64,000 nucleotides of DNA from an uncultured Clostridia bacterium (GCA_947383835.1 CANDEV010000003.1:62001-126000), one strand, 5' to 3'. Shown: positions 42,193-51,739, counted from the first letter of the stretch. Translations and numbers: made by a program. The notes: generated by a model from the letters alone, not told the origin.

Positions 42193-42932
42193 ATGAATAC
42201 TGTAACACAAATCACCCGCCGTCGTCAAGCCATAATAGAATATTCTATGAAAAAAGGAGTAACAGCAGCATCCGCCGATACAATGTAAGCCGACAATTCG
42301 TCTATCGTTGGAAAAAACGATATGACGGTACATTGGAGTCACTGAAAGACCGTTCACATCGACCGCACAGTCACCCTAATCAGCACACTGCCGAAGAAAT
42401 CAAGCTGATAAAGGATATGAGAAAACGCAATATGCACACAGGATTGGTAGTGTTCTGGGTAAAGCTTCGTCAAAAAGGATATACACGTTCTATAACATCG
42501 CTGTGGCGAGTGCTGAAAAGACTAAATCTTGATCCGGTAAAGCCTCCAAATCCCCAATATATACCAAAACCGTATGAGATGATGCTTTATCCAGGTCAGC
42601 GCGTACAGATAGACATAAAATTTGTTCCGGACGTCTGCATAGTCGGTGATGCAAAAGCAAAAGGAAAAAAGTTCTATCAGTATACAGCAATTAATGAGTA
42701 CTCAAGATTCAGGTATCTTGAAGCGTTTGAGGAACACAGTTCATATAGCTATGCCATATTTTTGGAGCATATGCTTAAAGCCTTTAAATTTCCTGTTGAG
42801 TGTGTTCAGACCGATAACGGAATGGAATTTACCAAGCGTCTCGGAAACTCTGAAAATACTACTCACACACAGTTTGAGGCGCGCCTCAAACTGTGTATAT
42901 TGTGGACGGTCGGATACCTGTCCGCGCAGTAA
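42193..42932 (+). pseudogene. Frameshifted, truncated IS481-like DDE transposase
   Basis: The ATG at 42193 opens MNTVTQITRRRQAIIEYSMK then stops. After a one-base shift near 42270 the frame continues RYNVSRQFVYRWKKRYDGTL, HPNQHTAEEIKLIKDM, catalytic QRVQIDIKFVP (first D) and VECVQTDNGMEFTKRL (second D). Homology ends at FEARLK, inside a perfect palindrome (42867-42896), so the third catalytic residue and C-terminus are absent. Dead by frameshift and deletion. Confidence 0.85.
42867..42896. repeat. Perfect 30-bp palindrome at a transposase breakpoint
   Basis: Arms ACACAGTTTGAGGCG and CGCCTCAAACTGTGT, no spacer or mismatch. Transposase homology stops within it. Confidence 0.95.
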
Positions 42933-42983
42933 GCTCCGGGGTCATATTTTGGTCGGACAATAACTTCTACAAATCAATTTTTA

Positions 42984-43550
42984 TCATATCAAGCCTCCTA
43001 AAATATGAGCGATAACGTCCACAGTCCAGCCGTTGCCGAGCTGTTTGTAACGCTGCCTGTCAGGCACTCACTCGGTGTAAATATCGAGCAAAGTCTGAAG
43101 CCGTTTACACTCAATGGTAGACAGCTTGCGGATAATATAATCACCGTCGGGCAAGTCAATTTTATACAGCCCCGTCTCGCCGCCGTTTGCAGAAAGTAGA
43201 ATTGATTTGCCATGCACAGAATATGCATTGCTGCCAATATCACCGACACGGATAGGAACGGCAACCATGGTACACAGGTGACGTTCAAGAGTATTTTTCA
43301 AATATGCGCCGCTATAATTCGCAGTCAGACAATAAGATTTACCCTACCACGACAAAGCGTTGTCTATAACATCTTTCAACAAAATTCCCTTGTCGGCTGG
43401 CTACGTAACGTTCGGAATATTAGTCCAGTAACAGCGTTTACGTTTCTGTGCGAAAACAATGGCGGAATTTATCATTATAGGCTGCACGCCAAGTTTTTTG
43501 GAGATTTCATCCTTGATATTTCGGTGTATTAGCTCTGTGTCATCAAACCA
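42984..43550 (-). pseudogene. Remnant of a phage/plasmid-type DNA cytosine-C5 methyltransferase (C-terminal part)
   Basis: The minus strand reads KDEISKKLGVQPIMINSAIV, then FAQKRKRCYWTNIPNVT-stop-PADKGIL, SYCLTANYSGAYLKNTLERH, VRVGDIGSNAYSVHGK-like sequence, GDYIIRKLSTIECKRLQTL (motif IX region), a second in-frame stop, and GNGWTVDVIAHIL (motif X). A further stop lies in SW-stop-GKS. Three stops and a missing N-terminal half (no PCQ motif) show it is dead. Confidence 0.8.
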
Positions 43551-43925
43551 TTTAGAGAATATATCCCGTCAATTATCTCGCCTCTCCAGCAATCCCGCAC
43601 AGCAACAAGTATTTTTGCCTTTTTAAAAGCAATTCTTATGCCGTTTATGAGTCCCTGCGCTGCGTTGTCACAGTCTATATACAAAATTTTATTGTTGGGA
43701 TATTCAGCTTGAACTTACTTGTAAAAATCTATCAACTCGCGATTGATACGGTCTGGATCGATTGTACCCTTGCCTTCCCCCATTTTGTAATCTGCTATAA
43801 CGCTGAGATTATGAAAATTTTCAATAATAGCAGAAGCGACAAAGTTCGTTCTAGACTTATTACCGTTGAAGTCTACGCCGATAGAAATAAACTTTATGCC
43901 GCTGAATTTTTTATCAAGTATGTGC
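43545..43925 (-). pseudogene. Remnant of a phage terminase large subunit (nuclease domain)
   Basis: The minus strand reads IKFISIGVDFNGNKSRTNFV, GEGKGTIDPDRINRELIDFY then a stop, then EYPNNKILYIDCDNAAQGLI and RGEIIDGIYSLNGL. The acidic residues in GVDFNGNKSRT and YIDCD match the RNase-H-like nuclease of terminases. Only this domain is left; it joins the C5-methyltransferase remnant on one side and truncated fruA on the other. Confidence 0.75.
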
Positions 43926-44471
43926 GATACCCGTAGGACAGGCTGTTACCGCAAGCACCTTTATCCTGCCGTCCGCACCGCTGTCCGCCTTTTCCTGCGG
44001 CTCGTCGGGGTATTTTTCCGTTTCCATATCGTCGATTATTTTCAGGAAATCGTCCTTGTCCTTTGCGGCAAGAAGCTTTGCACGGAAATCCTCGTCCATT
44101 AAAATTGTCATAAGCCGCGACAGAACATCAAGATGAACGTCCCCGCCGCCCTCGGGAGCGGCTATCATAAACAGCAGGTTGGACGGCTCGTCGTCCAGAG
44201 CCTCGTAATCAACGCCGTCAGGGACTGTCATTGCCGCCAGAGACGGAGCCTTTACGCCCTTATTTTTCGCGTGAGGTATGGCAATTCCCTCACCCACTGC
44301 TGTTGAGCCGTGCTCCTCGCGGGCGAGAATGCCCTTTTTATATTCCTCTTTATCGGTGATGTTTCCGCCCTTTACCTGCAAATCCACCAGCATATCAATA
44401 GCCTCGGCCTTGCTTTTGGGAGCGGCGTTCAGGCTTATACTTTCTTTTTTGAGCAAATCAACTATACGCAT
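43914..44471 (-). pseudogene. fruA: Truncated fructose PTS transporter: EIIA domain plus first residues of EIIB
   Basis: 185 residues. EIIA-fructose/mannitol domain (1-145) has the phosphohistidine motif EGIAIPHAKNKGV. A charged linker follows, then VLAVTACPTGIAHT, the start of EIIB with its active cysteine, and a stop at once. An intact FruA (EIIABC) is about 620 or more residues with eight to ten membrane helices; EIIC is entirely missing. The break is at the junction with phage-derived sequence. Still preceded by AGGAGG and located right after fruK, so EIIA may be made, but fructose uptake through this gene cannot work. Confidence 0.88.
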
Positions 44472-44502
44472 AAAAAATACCTCCTGACAAATTTTATTAT
44501 AA

Positions 44503-45402
44503 TTAAAGCTGTTTAAGAAGCTCGTCTATCAAGGACTTTTCCGCAAGACCCTCCGAGAACGCGGTCGCGCCGCCCGTTGCCGTGCCGAGCTTTAATGCGT
44601 ACTCGTAATCGCCGTTTTCAGAGCCTGCAATAAAGCCCGCTACCATTGAGTCTCCCGCGCCGACGGAATTTTTCACTGTACCCTTGCATACCCCGCAGAC
44701 GTGAGTTTTGCCGTTTTCGTCAAGGAGCAGTGCGCCGTCCCCTGCCATTGAGACAAGCACGTTCCGCGCGCCCATATCTTTTAATTTTTGAGCGTACTCG
44801 GCGATCTCCTCGTTAGTTTTCAGCGTTACCCCGAACATCTCACCAAGCTCGTGATTATTTGGCTTTATCAGGAACGGCTTGTATTTCAGCACATTCATGA
44901 GCAGGTCTTTTGTAGCGTCCACAACGGTTTTGATCTTTTTACTCTGCAAACGCTCCAGAATTTTTTCGTACACGTCAGCAGGCATACTGTTGGGGATACT
45001 TCCAGCAAGCACCAGAGTGTCGCCCTCGGAAAGCTTATCAAGCTTTTTAAAAAGCTGCTCCAGAGCCTTTTCATCAATTGTCGGACCCTGACCGTTCAAT
45101 TCGGTCTCGCTGCCTGATTTTATCTTAACATTTATTCGGGAAAAACCGTTTTCAAGGTGCACAAAATCTGTCTCAATGCCCTTTTCCGCAGCGCCCTTTT
45201 CAATAGCCTCGCCTGTAAAGCCTGCCACAAATCCCAGTGCTTTGGACTTTACTCCAAGCTCGCTCAGCACCATTGAAACGTTGATACCCTTGCCGCCGAA
45301 ATAAATTTCCTCGCTTTTTGTACGGTTTACGCCGCCAACCGAAATTTCATCGGTGTGTACGACATAATCTATTGCGGGATTGAACGTTACCGTGTATACC
45401 AT
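44503..45402 (-). CDS. fruK: 1-phosphofructokinase
   Basis: 299 residues, PfkB family: VTFNPAIDYVV start, GGKGINVSMVLSELG, KPNNHELGEMFG and the catalytic GTVKNSVGAGDSMVAGFIAG with the base Asp. It phosphorylates fructose-1-phosphate to the 1,6-bisphosphate. Second gene of the operon; its ATG overlaps the regulator stop by one base (TAATG). With FruA cut off it may only act if another fructose PTS supplies fructose-1-phosphate. Confidence 0.94.
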   Translation of the reverse strand: MVYTVTFNPAIDYVVHTDEISVGGVNRTKSEEIYFGGKGINVSMVLSELGVKSKALGFVAGFTGEAIEKGAAEKGIETDFVHLENGFSRINVKIKSGSETELNGQGPTIDEKALEQLFKKLDKLSEGDTLVLAGSIPNSMPADVYEKILERLQSKKIKTVVDATKDLLMNVLKYKPFLIKPNNHELGEMFGVTLKTNEEIAEYAQKLKDMGARNVLVSMAGDGALLLDENGKTHVCGVCKGTVKNSVGAGDSMVAGFIAGSENGDYEYALKLGTATGGATAFSEGLAEKSLIDELLKQL

Positions 45403-46151
45403 TATAAAACCTCCTTTATCTGCGTTTCGGAAAGATATTTTTTATCGGGAACTTTGTCTGTAATTATTTTGCCTCTGTTAAGCTCGGAAAATTTAACGGA
45501 AGATATTTTTCCGAATTTTGAATGGTCGCCGAGAATGTAGACCTCCCTGCTGCGGGAAACGGCTGTCCTTTTCACAGCGGCTTCGCTTTTGTCGGGGGTG
45601 GAAAACCCTCCCTTGACCGAGATACCGTTCACGCCCATAAAGCATTTGGTGAAATTGTAGTACATCAGGGTAGTAACGGCTTCCGAGCCGATTATCGCCT
45701 CCGTGGAGGGCTTTACCTCCCCCGCAACAATGATCACCCTAAACCCTCTTTGTGCAAGCTTTTTGGCGTTTATGAAAGCATTTGTCACAAATGTGACAGA
45801 TTTTGACGGAATGTATTCTATCATTTTTTCGGTAGTAGTCCCCGCGTCAATGTATACGAAATCACCGTCCTCGATAAGGGAAGCCGCATACCGCGCAATA
45901 GCTTCCTTTTCGGCGGAAAACAGTCCCGCCTTTTCCTCGACATTCGGTTCGGCGGCGGTAAAGCTTTCGTCTGTAACAGCGATCGCGCCGCCTCTTACCT
46001 TTATCAGCAAACCCTTTTCGTCCAGCAGAGCAAGGTCTCTGCGCACCGTTGATTCCGACGTGTTAAGCAGCTCGCAAAGCTCGGCAAGCTCAACATTTTT
46101 GTTTTTGTTTACCGTATCGAGAATAATGGAATGTCTTTCTTCCGTAAGCAT
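45402..46151 (-). CDS. fruR: DeoR-family repressor of the fructose operon
   Basis: 249 residues from ATG 46151, preceded by GAGAGGTG. N-terminal helix-turn-helix VELAELCELLNTSESTVRRD, then the DeoR sensor domain with IDAGTTTEKMIEYI and the typical GGFSTPDKSEAAVKR and EVYILGDHSKFGK. Such proteins sense phosphorylated sugars, here probably fructose-1-phosphate. First gene of the fruR-fruK-fruA unit. Confidence 0.93.
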   Translation of the reverse strand: MLTEERHSIILDTVNKNKNVELAELCELLNTSESTVRRDLALLDEKGLLIKVRGGAIAVTDESFTAAEPNVEEKAGLFSAEKEAIARYAASLIEDGDFVYIDAGTTTEKMIEYIPSKSVTFVTNAFINAKKLAQRGFRVIIVAGEVKPSTEAIIGSEAVTTLMYYNFTKCFMGVNGISVKGGFSTPDKSEAAVKRTAVSRSREVYILGDHSKFGKISSVKFSELNRGKIITDKVPDKKYLSETQIKEVL

Positions 46152-46203
46152 TTTATCACCTCTCATTGAATTTATTTGAAATGTTTTGACTTATCTTGAC
46201 GTT

Positions 46204-46290
46204 ATTATAGCACTTGTTTTTAAAAAATGCAATAGTTTTCAATCAAAAACTTTCAAAATATTTCAAATTTGTATATTTAAACATTCAAAC
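46204..46290 (-). promoter_or_regulatory. fru operon promoter with possible repressor repeats
   Basis: Minus strand TTGCAT (46227-46232), 17 bp, extended TGCTATAAT (-10 at 46204-46209). Upstream, three TTGAAA-like direct repeats (about 46240-46270) could be DeoR-type operator sites; that part is tentative. Confidence 0.7.
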
Positions 46291-46575
46291 AGCATTTGTT
46301 GTGTGCATTTTATACAAATAACCTCGTATTTCTGAAAAGTTTTGTTTACATTAAATAAAACTGCTTGGAAAAATTTTCATCAGCTTTAAGCGGAGGCGCA
46401 TAAGTTAGTACATTAAAACAACTTGTTTCACTTAAAACAAAAATCGCGCTTTAAAAGCAAGACTTGTAATATTGCACAAAACATGATAAATATTATTGCT
46501 GTTAATGATATATTAATTTTATGCGCCTTTGTCAATGTTATTTTCGTCTTAAAACCTGTTAATTTCGTCAGTTCT

Positions 46576-46604
46576 TTGCAATTTATCCTTTTTTATGCTA
46601 TAAT
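46576..46604 (+). promoter_or_regulatory. Promoter of the beta-helix surface protein
   Basis: TTGCAA (46576-46581), 17 bp, TGCTATAAT (-10 at 46599-46604). The gap between this and the fru promoter (46290-46575) is A/T-rich with nothing recognised. Confidence 0.85.
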
Positions 46605-46657
46605 TACTTAATTAAGCAAGATTCTGCGTTTCTACAAAATTTTAAGGAGGTAATGCA

Positions 46658-49600
46658 ATGAAAAGATTTATTTCATTTCTGACAGCGCTGAGTATGACGC
46701 TAATGATTTTCGGTATTTATCCGGTATCGGCGTATGACGTTCACATACATAAGGTGTGCGCCAATTTAAGCCACAAAAATTGTACTCATTCCGAAAACAT
46801 TGAGTATGAACCGTTTTCATTTGATTCTATGTCCATAAAATCCGATAAAAATTATTATTTGACTGATGATATTGATGATAATACTCTAAAAAACGGATAT
46901 ATGTATATTAACGGCGCAACTGTTAATTTTTGCCTTAACGGACACTCGGTCGACACAAAAGGCATTATAGTTCGTAATAACGGCACATTGAATATTTGCG
47001 ACTGTCAGGGCGGCGGCTGCATGAAAAACACCTTACATACAAGCGGCGTTGTAATAGCGGATCCAAACGGAAAAATCAATATATACGGCGGCAGGATACG
47101 CGCTGAAAACGGTATGGCTATTCACTGCGGAGACGACGGCGTTACCAACATTTACGACGGTGAAATATCCACGGGAAACGGCGGCTGCATAATGGTAGGA
47201 AACAGAAGCGCTCTTTCAATTTACGGAGGTACGGTTCAAAGCGGCACTGAAGGTTCGGGAATAGACATTGCTGACAATTCTACAGTAAACATAAACGGAG
47301 GAACAATAAACGGAGAAGAACAAGGTATTTTAGCCAACTACCGAAACAGTACCGTCAACATAAACGGCGGCAGTATCACCGGTACAAATTTGGCTGCCGT
47401 ATTTCTTCAAAATGGTTCTGTCTGCAATATAAACGGCGGTACTGTTACAGGGATAAATCATTCCGCTGTTTATGCCCTTGAAAGTGGTATTGCCAATATA
47501 AGCGGCGGCAATGTCATCGGCGGTGCAGCATATCCTACTGTTTGGTCCGGCAATGAAGGTACTGTCAATATAAGCAATGGCAGAATTTCAAACTCAGGTT
47601 ACAATTCTTATATTTGGAATAACGGCACATTGAATATTTCCGGCGGCACGTTCTCTAAGGACAGCGGCAACGGTTATATCAGAAATTACGGAAGCTTCAG
47701 CTTGCAGGGCAGTCCGTCGCTTGAAAATACGGGTATATGGCTTTACAATGATAATAATATTACGATCAGCGGCACTTTGACAAATAATGCTGCATATAAA
47801 ATATATGTGAGCAGTAGTGTGCCGAGAACGTTCACAAGCGGCTGGGATACGCATATGTCTGATAGTAATGTATCAAAATATTTCAGCAGTCCTTACGACT
47901 ATATTAAAATTGCTTACAGAGATGGTGAAGCGGTAAAGACCTATTATTACAATATAACCTATGACGCAAACGGCGGAAGCTGTTCAGTTCAAACAGTATC
48001 AGCAGACGCATCGGACAAGCTTGCGAGCCTTGCCGTACCCACAAGAGACGGCTATAGCTTTGTCGGTTGGTTTACGGAAGAAAACGGCGGCGTACAAATC
48101 ACCGCAGATACGGTATTTACTAACGATACAACTATTTACGCTCATTGGACGTGCATTGATCACGACTACGGAAGCTGGACGATCACCGAGGAGCCGACCT
48201 TAACGGAAACAGGCGAAGCGGAACGCGTTTGCGCTAATGACAGCACCCACAAAGAAAAGGAATTCCTGCCTGTTCTGACAGATACCTCCGTATGGACAAA
48301 GGACGAAACTCAGCACATAGAGCCCACCGAAGAGAACACAGGCAAGGACGTTTACACAAGCGAGTACGGCGAGGTTGAGATAACGCTTCCTCCCAAAATG
48401 CATACCCACACTCTTGACAAGACCGAGGAAAAAGCAGCTTCTTGCACGGAGGACGGCAACGAAGCATACTGGACTTGCTCGGTCTGCCACAAAATGTTCT
48501 CGGACGAAAACGGTACAATCGAGATCACTGCTGTACCGACAATTTCATCCACGGGGCACGCTTTCGCAGCAGAGTGGTCTAATAACGAGACAAACCACTG
48601 GCATACTGCAATCTGCGAACATATTGATGAAAAACGGGACGAAGCCGTCCACGCATGGAACAACGGCGTTGTCACAATAGAACCTACCGAAGAAGCCGAG
48701 GGCGAAAAGACATATACTTGCACGGTATGCAATTACACAAAAACGGAAATCATTCCCAAGCTTGACATTACGGATACCGAAACAACACCCGATGTAACAG
48801 AGCCTCCGGTTACAGACCCGAGCGATACGGGGTCTACGGGCACCGAACCTCCCGTTACGGATCCGAGCGATACGGGGTCTGCCGGTACGGAACCTCCCGT
48901 TACAGAGCCGAGTGATACCGAACCTATTGTAACTGTACCTCCCGTTACCGAACCGCCAATTACCGAATCTATAGTGACTGTACCGCCTGTTACCGAACCT
49001 ATAGTGACCGCGCCTCCCGTCACCGAACCGCCTGTTACAGAGCCTGTAATAACAGCGCCGCCTTATATCCCGTATTTTCCTCCGAATAATACCGCCGCTG
49101 CGGCAGTACCGATCCAAAGAGAGCCGTATTTGCAAAATGAAAACGGAAAGATCGGCTGGGACGTTATTTCGGATAATATATGGGAAACCCCCGACGGAGA
49201 AACGGTTCATGTAAACATGAACGGAACGGTCGAGCTGCCGAAAAATATTGTTTCCGACATTTCGGGCAGGGATATTGACCTCGTGCTTATTATGAACGGC
49301 GGTTTTGTCTGGACGATCAACGGAATGAGCGTTACAAAAGCAAAAACCGTAGATATGAGCGTACGGAAAAGATCGGTCATTCCTCAAAGTACTGTCAAGG
49401 GTTTTGCAGGTAATGCCCAAACAGTACAGCTTGACCTGCGCCACAACGGCGATCTCGGATTTATCGCAAAGCTTACTGTATATCTCGGAAACAGATACAG
49501 CGGAATGTATGCTAATTCTTATTGCTACAAGTCAAGAAATTTCGAGTTCGGCGACAGCAGCGAAATCGCGGAAGGGTACGCAAATCTGCGGTTTACACAC

Positions 49601-49825
49601 GCATCAAGCTGGCTTATAACAATTGACGATTTTCCCGCTTTGGAGGACGTTTCCACAGGTGCGGCGGCGCACAGCGCAGGCACGCCTATAGATATGACGA
49701 ATTCCGCAAGCAGTATAAATATTCCTGATTTTATTGACGAAAGAAAATTCAGACTTTCAAATAAGAAGCGCAGATACCGCATTCTTAAAAAGAGACGGCT
49801 TGATGATCTGGTATTTGTATTCTGA
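46658..49825 (+). CDS. Large secreted beta-helix protein with InlB-type repeat and Pro/Thr spacer
   Basis: 1055 residues. Signal peptide to about residue 25. A His/Cys motif follows, DVHIHKVCANLSHKNCTHSE, of a kind seen at the mature N-terminus of many gut-clostridial surface proteins. A right-handed beta-helix (about 55-400) is built of INGGT/ISGG turns such as STVNINGGTI. A Listeria-Bacteroides repeat covers about 430-500 (NITYDANGGSCS, GYSFVGWFTEENGG). Three bacterial treble-clef-like or Ig-like spacer units with CxxC (VCANDSTHKEKE, WTCSVCHKMF, YTCTVCNYTK) come next, then a TEPPVTDP spacer (about 710-800) and a C-terminal beta domain. No LPxTG or membrane tail. Likely an adhesin or carbohydrate-binding surface protein. 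Confidence 0.85.
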   Translation: MKRFISFLTALSMTLMIFGIYPVSAYDVHIHKVCANLSHKNCTHSENIEYEPFSFDSMSIKSDKNYYLTDDIDDNTLKNGYMYINGATVNFCLNGHSVDTKGIIVRNNGTLNICDCQGGGCMKNTLHTSGVVIADPNGKINIYGGRIRAENGMAIHCGDDGVTNIYDGEISTGNGGCIMVGNRSALSIYGGTVQSGTEGSGIDIADNSTVNINGGTINGEEQGILANYRNSTVNINGGSITGTNLAAVFLQNGSVCNINGGTVTGINHSAVYALESGIANISGGNVIGGAAYPTVWSGNEGTVNISNGRISNSGYNSYIWNNGTLNISGGTFSKDSGNGYIRNYGSFSLQGSPSLENTGIWLYNDNNITISGTLTNNAAYKIYVSSSVPRTFTSGWDTHMSDSNVSKYFSSPYDYIKIAYRDGEAVKTYYYNITYDANGGSCSVQTVSADASDKLASLAVPTRDGYSFVGWFTEENGGVQITADTVFTNDTTIYAHWTCIDHDYGSWTITEEPTLTETGEAERVCANDSTHKEKEFLPVLTDTSVWTKDETQHIEPTEENTGKDVYTSEYGEVEITLPPKMHTHTLDKTEEKAASCTEDGNEAYWTCSVCHKMFSDENGTIEITAVPTISSTGHAFAAEWSNNETNHWHTAICEHIDEKRDEAVHAWNNGVVTIEPTEEAEGEKTYTCTVCNYTKTEIIPKLDITDTETTPDVTEPPVTDPSDTGSTGTEPPVTDPSDTGSAGTEPPVTEPSDTEPIVTVPPVTEPPITESIVTVPPVTEPIVTAPPVTEPPVTEPVITAPPYIPYFPPNNTAAAAVPIQREPYLQNENGKIGWDVISDNIWETPDGETVHVNMNGTVELPKNIVSDISGRDIDLVLIMNGGFVWTINGMSVTKAKTVDMSVRKRSVIPQSTVKGFAGNAQTVQLDLRHNGDLGFIAKLTVYLGNRYSGMYANSYCYKSRNFEFGDSSEIAEGYANLRFTHASSWLITIDDFPALEDVSTGAAAHSAGTPIDMTNSASSINIPDFIDERKFRLSNKKRRYRILKKRRLDDLVFVF

Positions 49826-49997
49826 TCAAAAACCTGTTTTTACAAGATATGTGTGTGGATTTTTTGCAATATTTTGTTGCCGGCAGGACAAAAATCTGTA
49901 AACATACTTGTATATGGCAAGAATTCCTAACGCAGTCAGCTACAAAAGATTTCCGAAAAAACTTTGGTACACGCTTGTGGAGACAGGTTCTAATATA

Positions 49998-50039
49998 AAA
50001 AAACTCCTTCCGCATTAATTTGCGAAAGGAGTTTTTTTA
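49998..50039 (+). terminator. Terminator after the surface-protein gene
   Basis: AAAAAACTCCTT...GCG and CGC...AAGGAGTTTTTTT arms around 49998-50039. The sequence from 49826 to 49997 shows nothing else. Confidence 0.8.
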
Positions 50040-50137
50040 TGGAAATGTCAGTTTATAGGCGTTTATTTACATACCCGACAACAGTAAAGATTAAACCGAC
50101 CGATTTGACAACGCTTATCACGGAACAAAAAATCAAG

Positions 50138-50166
50138 TTTACAATATGCATTAAATATGCTATAAT
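50138..50166 (+). promoter_or_regulatory. Promoter of the second MATE gene
   Basis: TTTACA (50138-50143), 17 bp, TGCTATAAT (-10 at 50161-50166). Its position rules out coding starts before about 50175. Confidence 0.8.
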
Positions 50167-50206
50167 AAATACTGAAAAATATTTCCGCATGAAAGGCGTG
50201 ATAATA

Positions 50207-51613
50207 TTGTCCGATAAGACCGATTTAATTCAAAGCATAAGCGGCGGACAGGAGCTTTCAAGGCGGCAGCAGCTTTGGCTTGTGGCAAGACTGAGCGTGC
50301 CCGCCATACTTGCACAGCTAAGTTCAATAATAATGCAGTACATAGATGCCGCCATGGTGGGAAGTTTGGGCGCGGACGCTTCCGCGGCTATCGGACTTGT
50401 CACAAGCTCGTCATGGCTTTTGGGCGGCTTGTGTACCTCGGCGGCGGCGGGATTTTCCGTTCAGGCTGCCCAGTTTGTTGGCGCAAAGCGAAACGACAAG
50501 GCTCGGGACGTATTCCGTCAGTCGCTGATAACGGCGGCTGTTTTCGGCTTGCTGCTCTGCGCGGCAGGGGTGTCTGTAAGTCCCTTTCTTCCCGTGTGGC
50601 TCGGTGGACGGGCGGAGATAACCGCCGCGGCTTCAAGCTATTTCTTTATATTTTCCTGCGCTCTGCCGGCGGCGCAGTTCAGACAGCTTGCCGGAAGTAT
50701 GCTGCAATGCAGCGGCGATATGAAAACTCCCAGCGCGCTTAACATAGTGATGTGTATTCTTGATGTGGCGTTCAATTTCCTGCTGATATTTCCCGAAAGG
50801 GACGTTTTACTGTTCGGAGGACGGCTCCGTATCTTCGGCGCGGGACTTGGCGTTACGGGCGCGGCTTTGGGTACGGCTTTGTCAGAAGCGGTTGTTGCGC
50901 TGCTCATGATGTACGCCGCCTGCAAAAAATCCAGCGTTTTAAAGCTGAAGCGGGAAACGGCATGGAAGCCAAATCCCTCTTACTATAAAACTGCCGCATA
51001 TATATCACTGCCCCTTGCCTTCGAGCATATCGTACTTTGCGGGGCGCAGGTCGCTCTGACTCATATCACCGCGCCCTTGGGGACGGCGGCTATCGCGGCA
51101 AATTCCCTTGCAGTCACGGCGGAGAGCCTTTGCTATATGCCGGGTTACGGTATCGGTTCGGCGGCAACTACCCTCGTGGGACAAAGCATAGGCGCGGGCA
51201 GACGTGAGCTTGCAAAACGCTATGCGGGACTTTCCGTTATTCTCGGCATTGTTCTGATGACCCTTACCGGCGTGCTGATGTTTATTTTTTCGCCCTATGT
51301 TTTTGCCATGCTGACGCCCGACGAAGAGGTGCGTATGCTTGGTACACAGGTGCTTAGGATAGAAGCCTTTGCCGAGCCTCTTTACGCGGCTTCAATCGTA
51401 ACGGCAGGTGCGCTTAGGGGAGCGGGAGACACGCGCATACCGAGCATACTCAACCTTGTCAGTATGTGGGGAGTACGCCTTACCGCCGCATGGCTTATGG
51501 CTCCGAGGTTTGGTCTGCACGGCGTTTGGCTTGCCATGTGCGGCGAACTTTGCGTTCGCGGTATTCTTTTCTTGGTACGGCTCATACGCGGAAAATGGCT
51601 GCAATCGCAATAA
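50207..51613 (+). CDS. MATE-family efflux transporter
   Basis: About 468 residues. I place the start at TTG 50207, ten bases after AAAGGCG and after the promoter; ATG 50189 is possible but has no ribosome site. Twelve membrane helices: ARLSVPAILAQLSSIIMQYI, DAAMVGSLGADASAAIGLV, GLCTSAAAGFSVQAAQFVGA, and the second-half EHIVLCGAQVALTHITA, GIGSAATTLVGQSIGAG. It belongs to the DinF/NorM-like branch and differs clearly from the MATE at 25732. Substrate unknown. Confidence 0.88.
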   Translation: MSDKTDLIQSISGGQELSRRQQLWLVARLSVPAILAQLSSIIMQYIDAAMVGSLGADASAAIGLVTSSSWLLGGLCTSAAAGFSVQAAQFVGAKRNDKARDVFRQSLITAAVFGLLLCAAGVSVSPFLPVWLGGRAEITAAASSYFFIFSCALPAAQFRQLAGSMLQCSGDMKTPSALNIVMCILDVAFNFLLIFPERDVLLFGGRLRIFGAGLGVTGAALGTALSEAVVALLMMYAACKKSSVLKLKRETAWKPNPSYYKTAAYISLPLAFEHIVLCGAQVALTHITAPLGTAAIAANSLAVTAESLCYMPGYGIGSAATTLVGQSIGAGRRELAKRYAGLSVILGIVLMTLTGVLMFIFSPYVFAMLTPDEEVRMLGTQVLRIEAFAEPLYAASIVTAGALRGAGDTRIPSILNLVSMWGVRLTAAWLMAPRFGLHGVWLAMCGELCVRGILFLVRLIRGKWLQSQ

Positions 51614-51655
51614 CGTTATGCTCGGTAGGCATAATGCAATATTCAATATAAGTAT

Positions 51656-51684
51656 TTGTCATGCTTTAAGATATATGCTATAAT
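51656..51684 (+). promoter_or_regulatory. Promoter of the DUF3737 gene
   Basis: TTGTCA (51656-51661), 17 bp, TGCTATAAT (-10 at 51679-51684). Confidence 0.8.
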
Positions 51685-51739
51685 ATAATTAAGATGCGAT
51701 CGATATGCACATATGCAATATTATGAAAGGAGCTTATTT

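Noticed and set aside
43002..43301. Intact small genes in the methyltransferase remnant
   Set aside because: The open frames are fragments of one C5-methyltransferase reading interrupted by stop codons.
48545..49444. 299-codon minus-strand frame under the surface protein gene
   Set aside because: Arg/Tyr-rich low-complexity translation is the mirror of the TEPPVTDP repeat region; no family match or start signals.
50039..50206. Longer start of the second MATE gene
   Set aside because: A consensus promoter at 50138-50166 lies inside that extension and the extra residues are not membrane-protein-like.
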